DNA from: Isoetes taiwanensis | Taxonomy: Eukaryota; Streptophyta; Lycopodiopsida; Isoetales; Isoetaceae | Direction: 5' to 3' | DNA length: 64,000 nt | Assembly: GCA_021234155.1 (NCBI GenBank) | Contig: JAJEKV010000158.1 | Location: 739,820 to 803,819 of the forward strand | Shown: positions 1 through 10,707 of the stretch, in pieces | Layout of the letters: each line of letters starts with the position of its first letter | Numbering within the stretch: the stretch's first letter is position 1 | Notes under the pieces: model-generated | What the model was told of the DNA's origin: nothing | The model's input: the letters and a program-made list of their open reading frames with translations, nothing else | The model's database searches: none | Made by a program: the position numbers and the translations under genes

Positions 1-133
1 CATTTAAGGCCGATGATAGCTCCCCTCCATTTACGGTAACATTGGGACACAAGGGATTTGGTGGACCAGGCGGCACCTAGGCCGTGGCACTATTTGCCAT
101 CAATATGATCGAAGACCCCACCCTTTTTATGAC

Positions 134-1845
134 AAAGCTGACGACATAGAGCGATTGGTACAAGACATGTCCGGACATGACCGCCTGGATACTTTTCGGT
201 TTCCTTGTCTTTTGCATGTCGAGCAATCGGACAACCGCTGTCTCCCAATGGGCAGTGATATTAACTTCACCAACAAGATCTTGTACTCCATATACCTAAC
301 TTGAACATGAGTGTAGACTTGGCTTGTCAAGGCACCAAGCTTTGCCAATATAGTTTTGGTTTTGGTTTCAAGATCGGTTGTAGACTGGACAAGTGATGGT
401 CTAGCGAACATCATTATCTCGACAGGTTCATGATTTCTCAAGAGCAGATGGAACCCTGGAAGGGCGGCAGATTTATGGAGGATGTGCCATCGATGGACAA
501 AGTCAGCAATGATGGTGCGACATGTCCTATACATAGAATTCCTATCTGGCCAAAAGTTATCAAGTACTTCATAACCAGCTTGGTCGAGGAAGATCAAATT
601 GTATGCGAGTGGTACATGAATGGACTGTTCTCTCAGGGGGCTATGCTTTATGGAATGAAACCTATATCCGTGGTTGGAAATAAGGATATGGTTGAAACCA
701 TTCAGTCATACCTGGATCTGCTTCATGAGCATTTCAAAGGGAGGAAGACACGATGATGACGAAGACAAACCTGAGAGCGAGGGAGAGAAACATGACGGAG
801 ACGAGAATGTCGAAGGTTTAGACCAGAATGCTGCGGAACTAATTCTTGAGAATCTGAGATTGAGGTGAGTTCATTTTGCTCTCTAGGTGTTTCTCGACTC
901 GTGAGTCGAGAAACCTTTCGGGACTTTAACTTTTTTCCATTCTCGACTCGCGAGTCGAGAAAACTCGTTTTCTATCTGACATCTGTCATCATTTCAGGGA
1001 GATCGATGTCAACGACTCCGGATCATTGACAATATCTAGTGGCGGTTCACGTCGCAAGGAGGACAATGCACTCCCCAAAGACAATCAAGAGCAAGACACT
1101 GCGGGCAGCCAGAAAGGACCTGAAAAAATAATGATCCCGTATATGGATCCCGATGAACCGGAAATCTAGTCAGAGCCAAACTCCAACTGAAATCCAGCTG
1201 GTCCCACCAAGCTTGTAATATTTGATGTCAATGGAGTATTAACTGCAGTATATCACGATAAAGACGTCCCTGAGCTTAACATCTCGCAGATCCCGACAAA
1301 AACGGAGCATAAAATCGTGTATCCGAGGCCCAGAGCAAAAGAAATTGTTGAATGGTGTCTGGAACGGGGATTCGAAGTGGTCATATGGTCTTGTATGGCA
1401 AAGAAAAATATTGTCAATGTTCTTGGTGTTCTCGGCCTTCCAGTTTTGAAGTTCAAGTTTGTTTGGGGAAACGAAAGGGTCGAGCATGTGTCAGACCTCG
1501 ATCCAGCCATCACAAAGGGGAAGCATATTATGGTGAAAAGGTCGGACGGGGGTTTATGAACAATTCCCGGACTATGGCAAACACAACACGCTGATCATAG
1601 ACGACTCCGCCTACAAGTGCTATCATAACTCGCAAAATACAATCATTGCTAAGACTTATCGACCAGAAGAGTATGAGACGGATAGGTGGTTGTCTTTCGG
1701 ACTTTGTCCTGTCTTGGCGGAATCCATCTTTGCCATTCTTGTGGCCGATGTGATTAGGAACTATCCGAGCCTCAAGGAACCCGATCCAGAGAGCCACATC
1801 ATGAAAGCTATGGACGACAACTATTTTGGTGATCAAGAAGAGTGA
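134..1845 (+). pseudogene. Eroded FCP1/HAD-phosphatase-like gene
   Basis: Coding pieces run through 430-740, 743-864, 999-1552 and 1553-1845. The last part is a HAD-type (FCP1/NLI-interacting-factor-like) phosphatase domain: 'KLVIFDVNGVL' at about 1,209 (DxNGV where DxDGT is usual), 'YPRPRAKEIVEWCLERGFEVVIWSC' at about 1,320, and 'NTLIIDDSAYK' near 1,590. An intron with GTGAGT donor (865) and TTTCAG acceptor (997) joins an acidic stretch to the domain and keeps frame. The copy is broken by an apparent frameshift near 743-756, in-frame TAG (1,167-1,169) and TGA (1,188-1,190), and an extra G in the G5 run at 1,548-1,552 that leads to TGA at 1,557. Both nonsense codons are one C-to-T step from CAG/CGA. 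Open frames at 134-302 may be an earlier exon. The second nucleophile-loop Asp reads Asn, so even a repaired protein may be non-catalytic. Family assignment is from motifs. Confidence 0.6.
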
Positions 1846-2218
1846 CCCTGCGCCGGATAGTCAAATTGTGTGAATATTGTAAAGAAACGTGAAGAAATGT
1901 ACTATGTTTTGTAATGAATATACATGTATATTGAGTTTTCGTTATATTTTCTCGACTTCATGAGTCGAGAAAGGCATGCTTGTCCTGATGAAACCATTTG
2001 TATGTTTGTTTGTGTGGTCGGATGCGGCCATAATCTATTATGATAATGGTTGTACATTGTTTACTTGGGCCTTTTCGACTCGCGAATCGAAAGGTAACCG
2101 CTTTGTCTCGTTGACGCAACCATTTGTATGCTTCCATGTGTGATTGGATGCAACCATATTCTAATGGGAATGGTTGTACTTTGACTTTTCCTGCCTTTCT
2201 CGACTCGCGAACAGAAAG
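893..2218. repeat. Dispersed near-perfect palindrome, five copies plus a half
   Basis: The palindrome CTCGACTCGCGAGTCGAG, extended by TTT/AAA on its sides, is at 942-959. Variants lie at 893-910 (one mismatch), 1,951-1,969 (one extra base), 2,072-2,092 and 2,195-2,218, with a half site at 2,963-2,973. The first two sit inside the intron of the FCP1-like gene and the rest in its 3' flank. I saw none elsewhere in the window. Each could form a 10-12 bp hairpin. Origin unknown. Confidence 0.8.
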
Positions 2219-2219
2219 A
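1970..2219. repeat. Two degenerate tandem units of about 125 bp, each ending in the palindrome
   Basis: Both units hold 'accatttgtatg', then 'gtggtcggatgcggcca' or its relative 'gtgattggatgcaacca', then 'aatggttgtac', and end in the CTCGACTCG palindrome. The palindrome copies therefore probably multiplied as part of a larger tandem unit. Confidence 0.65.
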
Positions 2220-2350
2220 CACTACTTTTCGTGATTGGATGCAGTTATATGGAATGAATGTTCTCTATTGTAATTTGATTTCACCATTCTTTTCTTCGTT
2301 TTGACTAAGGGCACCGTAATTGTTAATCATAGACTCTCCTTGCTCCAGGT

Positions 2351-2812
2351 GGTTCAGGCACATATCCGACACCAGCCAGATGATCCTGCTCGGGCATCTC
2401 GAGACCGCTCGTGTGGCACAAATTTCGGCTCCAGCGGAAGAGATACCGTTCTGGCACAGATCCCGCTCACGCTACACTCTTGCCCGGCCTTTGGGATAAG
2501 GTTACTCGTGAATGCAGACACCATGCACACCCTCAGGATAAAGAAGACGCGAAGAAATTTCATGAAGTCCAGGAAGCTCAAAGCATCTTGCAAGCATTGC
2601 ATAACATCCACGAGGGTTGGGGATGGAGCATATTCGATGAAAAGCTTCGGGAGGAGAGTAAAGAAGTCGGGTGAACAGGTCAGCCGGTGGCTCCAGAGGC
2701 ACCTCCACGTGAGGCATTCCACACTCTTCAGGTTGCCCCCAAAGGCTTACAGCCATGGAAGAAGCGCCGCAAGTTAATCCCCCAAGGTGGACCACCTACC
2801 ACGATGATGTAA
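2351..2812 (+). pseudogene. Unidentified eroded protein gene, basic and proline-rich
   Basis: One frame runs from 2,351 to TAA at 2,810-2,812, interrupted only by TGA at 2,381-2,383 and 2,672-2,674. It reads as ordinary protein throughout: a basic segment ('WHKFRLQRKRYRSG'), a helical acidic/basic middle ('KEDAKKFHEVQEAQSILQALHN'), then a proline-rich end ('GQPVAPEAPPREAF') and a basic cluster ('PWKKRRK'). Both stops are one C-to-T step from CGA (Arg). Sequence just before the frame ends in 'ctccag', which could be a splice acceptor. I do not recognise the family. Its place 0.5 kb after the phosphatase-like gene, among the same palindromes, suggests both belong to one captured or mobile segment. 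Confidence 0.4.
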
Positions 2813-4161
2813 TCAGTGACAAAGAAGACCGCCATGGTCTCAAGGTCCAGATGTAAAATACATTGTACCTATTCAATTTATTAATAAAAATTCTTTTTTT
2901 TCAACTAGAGCTTTGGTTTCAATCTTTAATGAATTTCCTTTGTTTTAGTTGCATTGTTCTTGTTCTCGACTCGCTATCCAAGGAAAACTGAAGAAAGCTT
3001 GGATGCACAATAATGTACAAAAAATTCAATTAAGGATAGTTTTGGTCGGGTGCTTTTTCGTGTAAATTAACAGGGTTCCGAAAAAAAGTGGGAATGGAAT
3101 GAGTCCCACTTTAATTAAATACGACTTCTTTCTCTATTTGTCTTTTCTATTCTATTTTTCGACCTTCTCTATTTGCCTATCTGAATTCTTACCTTCTCTA
3201 TTTGCCTTTTCTATTTTTCTGACTACCTTGTTGGTTTTTCGTCCACCTATTTTTGTTAAGATTCTTAACAAATATTATTATTCCGACAAGTTTAATCGGC
3301 ATTCTCTTTAATATTCCAAAGATATTTGAATGAATACATAATATTATTTATAACCTATTCTTTGTTGGCTTTTCGTCCAACTATTTTTTATTGAGCTTCG
3401 TTTTTCAAATTTGCCACAAGGGGCCCCTTTTCGGCCATCTATATCTTTGGGGCATGGCATGCTTATTCTTTCCCAAAGTTTTTCTTAGACTATTTTCTTT
3501 TCTTGATTGCCTCTACTCGAGCAACTTCTCAAAAGCATAAACGCAAGTATATTGCTAAAAGACGGTCATCCATCCCTCTTAAGAAGCATCATGTTAAGAA
3601 GCATCGTGCATTAGCTATTCCTTCCGTTCCGTCCAATAGGGCTAACAACAATCTAGAAAACAAGAAAACTCTAAAGAATTCCACAATACTCAGAGATCCT
3701 AGAAATGACCACTTCTACTACATTATTAATGCTCAAATGAGACTCGAAAGGCGATACAAGCCAGAGTACGCGTGAAGCCTGCTAGCGCATGGAGATTTTC
3801 CGACTTATTGCTTCTAGTTCAGATCTCAATGTCATCGGTTGTATCGCTCTTAGTCCATTTTTTATCCTCATGGTTTTCCCCGAAAACCCGAAAGGGCGGG
3901 GTTTTTAGTCTAGTTGATAAGATTTCAGACTTTGAGTTTTATGTAACTTTATTTTATAAGACCTTCGGTGGTTGTCTAGTTCCGGGGTTTTAAGAGGTGT
4001 TTTGGCTCTACATATTTTTTGGCCATCCATTGTTACTACTCCATTGTTGTACTTGTATTTTGGAACACTCAATAAGAAAGCCACTTCACTTCGACTATGT
4101 TATTTGTTGTTGTATAGAGTCTCCCAAGAATATACATTTTTTGGTTGTGTTTTGCAGTTAA
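2813..4161 (+). other. AT-rich region with one short basic reading frame and a repeat tail
   Basis: A frame at 3,503-3,775 would give a very basic peptide of about 90 residues without an ATG at its start; it may be chance or an exon remnant. The end of the region (about 4,047-4,090: 'ctcaataagaaagccacttcactt') resembles sequence at 22,393-22,440, so this may be the 3' part of a repeat family. Nothing else is recognised. Confidence 0.3.
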
Positions 4162-4750
4162 TGGCAACTTCCAAGATAATTGATGAAGGAAAATTTGTTA
4201 TTTTTTATGCTGGAAAAAAGCTAACAGTGTACAATCGAAAGGTTTGGCACTGTTTACGCATATAATGACATAATTTTTACTAGAGATGCTATCAAAGCGC
4301 ACCAGATTCTTATTGTTAGCAAGCTAGATAAGGTGGGGCTCGTATGGAATGTTGCAGATATTTGCTTAAATACTAACAAGTAAAGAAAAGAAGTTCTTAT
4401 GTTGATCATAGACAGATGCCATTCGTTTTTGATAAACTTATCTCTCATGCCGAGGACAACATCAAAAATGTTAATATTCGTGGCTTACACATATCTTTGG
4501 GCCGTTTTAGTTATCTTGCCATGGAGAGATTCTAACTTCATAAAAGATCATATGGGCAAGAAGGTATAAAGATCCTAGCTAGTTCAGGGAGCAACCCTTT
4601 TATTTAGGGAGCACTTGAATCCAAATACAATCAAATCAGTGAAGGAAATCTGGACTTTTTAGTAAACCGGGTAATCAATTCAAATCGAATCATAGATAGT
4701 AGAATCAAAGAAGAGCATTTGGTGTATTGGTTCTTGAGACAATTGAACTG
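4162..4750 (+). pseudogene. Unidentified eroded coding region in several frames
   Basis: Protein-like blocks follow one another on the plus strand with frame changes between them. An ATG at 4,162, right after an acceptor-like 'ttttgcag', opens 'MATSKIIDEGKFVIFYAGKK'. Then come 'GTVYAYNDIIFTRDAIKAHQ' (about 4,244-4,382), 'MPFVFDKLISHAEDN' (from about 4,413) and 'NLDFLVNRVINSNRIIDSR' (from about 4,643, with a TAG upstream in frame). Composition and continuity look like one decayed protein of at least 170 residues. I could not match it to a family; a plant gene fragment, an endogenous viral gene or a transposon accessory gene are all open. Confidence 0.35.
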
Positions 4751-5254
4751 ATAGATAAATAATGAGACAGTCACTACTACAAATTTTGAATAACCAATAA
4801 GGGATTGACTAGCAAATTACTGAGATGCTAACTTGACATTGAATATTTGTGGCGTTGATTACATAAATACTAAGATGTGAGATTGAATACAAGGCCTCCA
4901 ATCTTTCTTGATGAGCTGCCCTTTTATCAGGTGGCCATCCTTTTAAGCCATCATTTTTGTTATGATAATTGCAAATCTTACCATTTTCTTATGGATTTTA
5001 ATTAGCCCCTGTAATCTATGCATTGGCTATTAGGAGTCTGTCGCCCAACATGAAGCAACATCGAGTAATAGACATGCATGGCAAATCTTAATAAAATTAG
5101 TCTGAAAAAATTTGCACTATCAGACCCTTTCCCCACGAGATATTGGGTGAAAGACGATAGCGCGCTATTCCTAAAGCATCTCCTCGACCATGATGGTGGG
5201 CTATTTCTAAAGCACCCCCTTGGCCACCGAAAAACAAGCAAGCACATCCTCGGA

Positions 5255-6427
5255 CCTGGTCAAAGACGATGGTGGACTATTCCTGAAGCACTTCTTGAAC
5301 CGCCTCCTCGACCACCTAAAAACACATTCTCGGGCCAGGTCAAAAACAATGGTGGACTATTCTTGAAGCAACTCTTGGACCACCCAAAACAAGCAAACAT
5401 ATCCTTGGGCCGCTGGCCCGTGACCCTCCGTGCACAGGACCTTGTGTTTTATGTGATTTTATAATGGGGAAGACCAAGGATATACTTGTGGTTTAAATCT
5501 GATTGTCCATGTGAAAACACGCAATAGCCTTACGTTAGGGATAATGTGCTGGAGGAGGCAATTTTCCTTGGTAAGGGCCTGGCGAATCCGTTAGGACGAC
5601 TAGGTCCGAAGTAGGCGAAATTGCGTCCTCCGACACATTTTTCCACGAAAAGTTTAGGGGGGAGGAAATTTCATGCCACGTGGCATTGTATTGACCACAA
5701 ATTTAAGAAGATGCCCTTTTAACATTGCACTCAGAAGCATTATAGGTTTTAATTTAGGCCTATAATACACGAACCTGGTCAAAGACGATGGTGGGCTATT
5801 CCTGAAGCACTTCTCGAAGCACCTCCTCGACCACCTAAAAACACATTCTAGGGCCAGGTCAAAGACAATGGTGGGCTGTTCTTGAAGCAACTCTTCGACC
5901 ACCCAAAACAAACAAACACACCATCGAGCCACTGACGGACGACCTCCCTTTGTGTAGGACCTTGTGTTTTATGTGATTTTATAATGAGGAAGACCAAGGA
6001 TAAATGCCCGTGGTTTAGGGGCTTTTCACACGACTAGTGTGCCTTAAATTTTAAGGCATACTATTGGTCCATGTCAACATTTAAGAAGAATTAGTTTTCA
6101 CATGGACCCATATAAGACATGTCTTATTTAGGTTCGGGTAGGCTTGGATAGGTTCGGTAAGGGTAATGGAGTCTTATTTTATACCGGGGGACTTCCCTGG
6201 CATAAAATAGAACACCACTTATTATATTCTATTTTATTATATTGACTAGTCACATTCAAAATAATAAGTGGTTTTATTTTGTAATAGTTTTCACACTAGT
6301 ATTTGTTAGTGTCTCATTTAGATAAGACACCCTGTAGTGTGAAAACAACTTATATGAAATGGGACACCCATAATAAGACATTGTGTTAAACCCGATTGTC
6401 CACGTGAAAACGCGCAATAGCCTTACT
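5255..6427. repeat. Duplicated block, copies at 5,255-5,537 and 5,774-6,427
   Basis: Both copies start 'cctggtcaaagacgatggtgg' and end 'cgattgtccayg...cgcaatagccttac', with high identity between. They are direct repeats 519 bp apart. Copy 2 is longer only because of the insert at 6,018-6,388. The block itself contains degenerate sub-repeats ('ggtgggctattcctgaagcac'), which produce a spurious reading frame at 5,078-5,464. The spacer 5,538-5,773 shows a G-box-like GCCACGTGGC but no gene. Confidence 0.75.
6018..6388. mobile_element. MITE-like insertion in the second block copy
   Basis: Comparison with the uninterrupted copy 1 shows 371 extra bases between 'gtggttta' and 'aacccgattg', with TTA at both junctions, the target size and sequence used by PIF/Harbinger elements. 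Inside lie inverted 9-bp ends TTTTCACAC at 6,023 and GTGTGAAAA at 6,337-6,345 and a long AT-rich hairpin around 'ccacttatta...aataataagtgg' (about 6,213-6,273). The inverted ends are a few bases inside the empty-site junctions, so the exact termini are uncertain. No coding capacity. Confidence 0.5.
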
Positions 6428-6708
6428 TTTGAGAGCTAGCTAAGGCTCGCCAAAATGTCTTTATAGAACCGAGTCGTGATTGCGGGCATGATAGAAACAG
6501 GGCTTGAAAATAGCAACGTCTCTAACCAGGAAAAATGCCGCTTGGTATTTGAGGCTACCGAAAAAAATATACGTTAGTGCATTTTTTAGTGTATTATACC
6601 GGAAATTTTTTATTTTCTTGCCGGAAAATTTTCAGCGTGACAAGAATTTAACACAAATTGGCGGATTTTCGAACCATGGATAGAAACAATTTAACAAATT
6701 AATTGGCT

Positions 6709-6714
6709 TTGACT
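6709..6714 (+). promoter_or_regulatory. W-box core upstream of the receptor kinase
   Basis: TTGACT lies 80 bp before the ATG. WRKY factors bind TTGAC[C/T] and commonly regulate defence receptor kinases. The motif is short and occurs often by chance, so this is suggestive only. Confidence 0.25.
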
Positions 6715-6793
6715 TGTTGAGCAAACTTCTAGTGCTGGATGTGGCTAAGACGAAGTTGAATTGAGCTCAAAATTCATGTGGTAATCAGGAGAC

Positions 6794-9417
6794 ATGGCAC
6801 AGGGATTGTTGATCCTTAATCTCCAATTGAAAGCCCAAGCCCTACTTTGCTGTTTATTCTTCTTTGTACCCCTAATTTCCGTTTTTGCTGCCACAACTTA
6901 CAGGAAGAACTGGACTGTGTGGAACAATGATTCCCAAGATACTCTTTCTGTGATTAACAAGGATGGTCTCACAGGACGCTGGGCAGGGCTCCGTGCTAAT
7001 AGATCTGATGATACGATAGATTTTGAAATCTGGTTTGTGAACAGCACCTCCAATTCTTACACTCTTTCTGTTATTATCCTTAACCTCCCTCAATCTTGGA
7101 ACAATACTGCAAATGTGAATGCTCGCATCATTTGGACTGCAAACAGGGGCAATCCTGTTAGAGAGAACGCTAGCTTTAGTTTCACTGAAGCTGGTAACTT
7201 GGAGCTCAAAGATGAAAATGAAAAACTAGTTTGGAGCACTAATAGTTATAGCAAAGGAGTGGAGACTCTGTGGCTGACAGACATGGGGAATATCATTCTG
7301 CAAACGAATTCTATGGATACAATTTGGCAGAGTTTTGACGAGCTCACTGATACCCTTATGGTAGGCAGAGTTTTAAAGCCAGGAAAGAAGCTAACCAGCT
7401 GGGCCTCCAATACGAACAGCTCTGTTGGAGATTATAGTTTGGTGATGGAATCCGGTGGGCTGGTTCTTTATGCAAACTTTGCTGGCCAAAATTTGCCCTA
7501 CTGGATATGGACTTCTTCTGCAAACAACAACAACAATCTCTATGCTGCCACACAATCCACTAGTCAGTTGTTTGCTGCCTTCTGCTGGGTGGACATTTCT
7601 ACTACTAATCTTGCTTCCATTAATCTTCAGCTAGGGTCTAACTTATCTGCACTCGATAACACCAACATGTTGCTTGATTTCTCCTGTGGGGATATTGAAT
7701 CCAGTGGCCAGAGGCTAACTTTTGGTGTCACAGAGTCTGTTGCTACATTCATCAAACTTCTTCCTGATGGCAACCTTAAGGTATACTCCTGGAATTACAC
7801 AACCTCCAGTTGGATGGAGATGTATTCTCTTTTTCAAGACCAAGATTTGTGTTCTCTTCCCAACAAATGTGGCAATTATAGAGTATGCAGAAACAGCAAA
7901 TGTGGGGAGTGCTTTGGAGGCACTAACGGCTCTTATGTTGAAGTCGACAAGAATGAACCAGATCTGGGTTGCAAACCAGTAAATTCTAACTGCAGCACCA
8001 AGTTAACAGAGTTGCAAGGTTACCACTATTTTGCTATTAAATATGAGAGCAAGAACTCAGTTTCAAAGCAGCAGTGCCAAGATGCTTGTAGCGGTGATTG
8101 CATGTGCAACGCTGCCTCCTTCAACGCTACTGAATCATCTTGTTTTTTGGTGAACAACACAGTTGGAACAGTTGAAGCCATATCTGATAATAATGTGTTT
8201 GCCTTTTTCAAGATGAAGACTAGTGCAGGTAATTTCGTATACTCAAATTCTCATAGTGTTCTTAATTGGAAAGGCATTGCAGGAGGAATAGTAGGAGGTT
8301 TAGTTGGCATGTTCATAATCCTCTTTGTGGCACTCAATTATATGTTGTGCTCAAAAAATCACGCCATAACTTCAGAAGATGAGAAGGATGAAGAGGTTGC
8401 AATATTGGATAGTTCTCTAAAAGCTATGCTTCCTACTAAGTTTCATTTGAAGACCTGAAAATAATTACAGAAGATTTTTCGCAATCAATTGGAGCTGGGG
8501 CCTTTGGAGAAGTTTACAAGGGCAAGCTTGCAGATGGTACAGATGTTGCAGTTAAGAAATTAGAAAAATTGCAATCTCACCGCAAAGAATTCTACACAGA
8601 GATTGCAATACTTGGAAGAAGCCACCATCAGAATCTTGTACGTTTGCTGGGTTATTGCGCCAAGGCTTCAAAGAGCTTACTGGTTTATGAATACATGAAA
8701 AATGGTTCCCTTGATAGATGGTTATTTGGTGACAAGCCACGTTTAACCTGGAAACAGAGATTTGACATCATTGTTGGAACTGCAAAGGGGCTTGCATATT
8801 TACACGAGGAATGCTCTGACAAGACTATTCATCTAGATCTCAAACCACAAAACATTCTTTTGGATACAGAGCTTCGCCCAAAGATTGCAGATTTTGGGAT
8901 TTCTAAGCTAGTAGACAGGCAACAGAGTTTAGTGATGACAAATATGAGAGGCACCCCTGGTTACTTGGCTCCAGAATGGCTAGTTGAAGGTGCTATAACA
9001 GAGAAGGCAGATGTTTATGGCTATGGCGTGGTAGTCCTTGAGGTTTTGAGCGGCAAAAAGAGCAGGGAATGTCTGAATGATGTCTTCAACTACTATTCTT
9101 CACAAAAGGGTTGCAATGAATCTATTTGGAAATTGATTGATTGTGGTATTGCTGATTGTGTAGAGGAGGAGGCAGACAGAGTACTGAAAGTTGCATCTCT
9201 TTGTATTCAAGATAATCCATCAGCAAGGCCAAGTATGAGCAGAGTGGTTCAGATGTTGGAAGGAATAGTGCAAATCCCAAAAGTTTCAAGCTTCAAATCC
9301 TCCACCAATATTCAATCACGGCTGGCCTTCATGCGGCAGATGGAATCAGACACTTCTACATCTGATTTTCCGTCTTCCTCTTCCTCATTCTTCACCGGCG
9401 GCACCAATGAACGTTGA
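6794..9417 (+). pseudogene. G-type lectin S-receptor-like serine/threonine kinase, one-base frameshift
   Basis: Plasma-membrane receptor kinase. The ATG at 6,794 has a good context (gagacATGG). Residues 1-32 are a signal peptide. A bulb-type mannose-lectin domain follows (about 60-190, 'IWTANRGNPV'), then a Cys-rich EGF-like stretch (about 350-400), a PAN/apple-like domain (about 405-475) and a membrane segment (about 494-516). The kinase domain has GAGAFGEVYKG, VAVKK, DFG and APE motifs. Its catalytic loop reads HLDLKPQN, so it is a non-RD kinase like many pattern-recognition receptors. The extracellular part ends at TGA 8,456-8,458. The kinase frame is open from 8,449 to 9,417 one register away, so a single base is missing in 'tttcatttgaag' (8,441-8,452). 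Otherwise it is complete (about 874 residues) and intronless, as is usual for the family. Either a very young pseudogene or a one-base sequencing error. Confidence 0.88.
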
Positions 9418-9873
9418 ATTTGACTGCTTCCATTTGATTATTTGATTCTTGGATAATTAATTGCTTCTTCATGCACTTATATAATAAATAATGATGTCTC
9501 ACAAATATCTTTATCCAATCCCGGCAATCAATTATCTTTGTTCAATCCTGGCAATTTGACTCAGTCAGTGATAAGCCTACAGCCTTTCACATTGGGAAGA
9601 CTTCAACAACGTTTAGCTCATTCAAACCCCAATTAACATCAAAGATTTAATAATGGTCAAGGCTGCCGCGAACATTTCTCTCATTCTCAAACCCCAATTA
9701 ACATCAATAATAATGCTATACCCTTGTAATGCCCGAAGGATGTGAAGGATTTCTAATCGCATTAAGTATGTTTGCAGATATATTTTTTTCTAAATAGATT
9801 AAGGTCGGTCGGTACAAACGCTTCTCTTTCACAATCGACCTGTCTTCAATTGCTAGGCAATGTTCATGTGCCC
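9418..9873. other. 3' flank of the receptor kinase, no gene seen
   Basis: AT-rich, with short imperfect duplications ('ccccaattaacatcaa' twice; 'atcc[ct]ggcaat' twice). It probably contains the 3' UTR of the kinase. No reading frame or RNA gene recognised. Confidence 0.4.
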
Positions 9874-10001
9874 ATATGATACATAAAAGTTGTTTTTGAT
9901 AACCATGAGATTTGCACTTTATTCGCAATGTTTGAATATATGATACATAAAAGCTGTTTTTGATGACCATGAGATTTGCACTTTGTTCGCAATGTTTGAA
10001 T
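9874..10001. repeat. 64-bp tandem duplication
   Basis: 'atatgatacataaaagytg...cgcaatgtttgaat' occurs twice in tandem with about 3 differences, followed by shorter copies of 'cgcaatgtttgaatttttc'. Confidence 0.75.
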
Positions 10002-10064
10002 TTTTCTCATTTTTTCGCAATGTTTGAATTTTTCTCATTTTTTTCAACTCTCCTTTTTTTTTCC

Positions 10065-10392
10065 CACCATCCGATGATAGCCAGTGGGTTTTGAGCCTGG
10101 TTGGGGGTTCCCCAAACCAATGGCTTGACGACTAGACTGCCAGCGCGATGGATACTGCAATGTTTTTGAATTTTCTCATTTCTTTTTGGCTCACTTTTTT
10201 TTTCACCATTTGATGGTAGTCAATGGATTTTGAGCCTGGATGGGGGGTTGCCCCATAACCAATGGCTTGACCACTAGGCCTCCAACGCGATGAACAATTT
10301 TTTACTACCCAATGCTAGTCAATGGGTTTTGATCCTCGTTGGGGTTCACCCATAACCAATGGATTTACCATTAGACCATCACCGCGATGGAT
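10065..10392 (-). repeat. Three tandem tRNA-derived SINE-like segments
   Basis: Degenerate copies lie at about 10,068-10,151, 10,207-10,292 and 10,306-10,390. Read on the minus strand, each has an A-box-like 'GGCCTAGTGGTCAAGCC' (clearest in the middle copy) and, about 35 bases later, a B-box-like 'AGGCTCAAAAYCCA', the internal polymerase III promoter layout of tRNAs. The intervening arm is degenerate, so these are not functional tRNAs. Confidence 0.5.
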
Positions 10393-10707
10393 GGGTTATA
10401 TATTTTCACTTTGATAAAACATGGATGAGGTGAATCTCATGGCAATCGAACGACAAGTCATGTATCATATGGGTAGATAATGATATTTGTAAGAGGTGTA
10501 GAGGATGTACCTTATCCGCGGTCGAATTGTTTTATTATTTTCTTATGCAACCTGTATAGATAAGATAAGATAAATTTTTACCTCCTTATACGAAACATTC
10601 CTTATGATACCTATAAAGGATGGAGAGATGTATCTTATTTGAAGTTCAAATTCTTATCATCTTCTTGCGTGATCTGTATAAAAAAAGGTTGAGGAAAACG
10701 TACCTTA
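10393..10707. other. Spacer between tRNA-like repeats and Helitron helicase
   Basis: This probably includes the 3' non-coding end of the Helitron, which would lie here because the element is on the minus strand. I could not place the expected hairpin and CTRR end with confidence. Confidence 0.3.

Noticed and set aside
127-597. 156-codon open frame on the minus strand
   Set aside because: It is antisense to better coding evidence on the plus strand (frames leading to the FCP1-like domain) and shows no domain.
3503-3775. Basic 90-residue protein gene
   Set aside because: No ATG, no domain, extreme Lys/Arg bias in an AT-rich repeat-like region; only listed as part of the region.
5078-5464. 128-codon open frame on the plus strand
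   Set aside because: It lies in degenerate internal repeats ('GGLFLKHPLGH' style) and is not kept in the second copy of the block.
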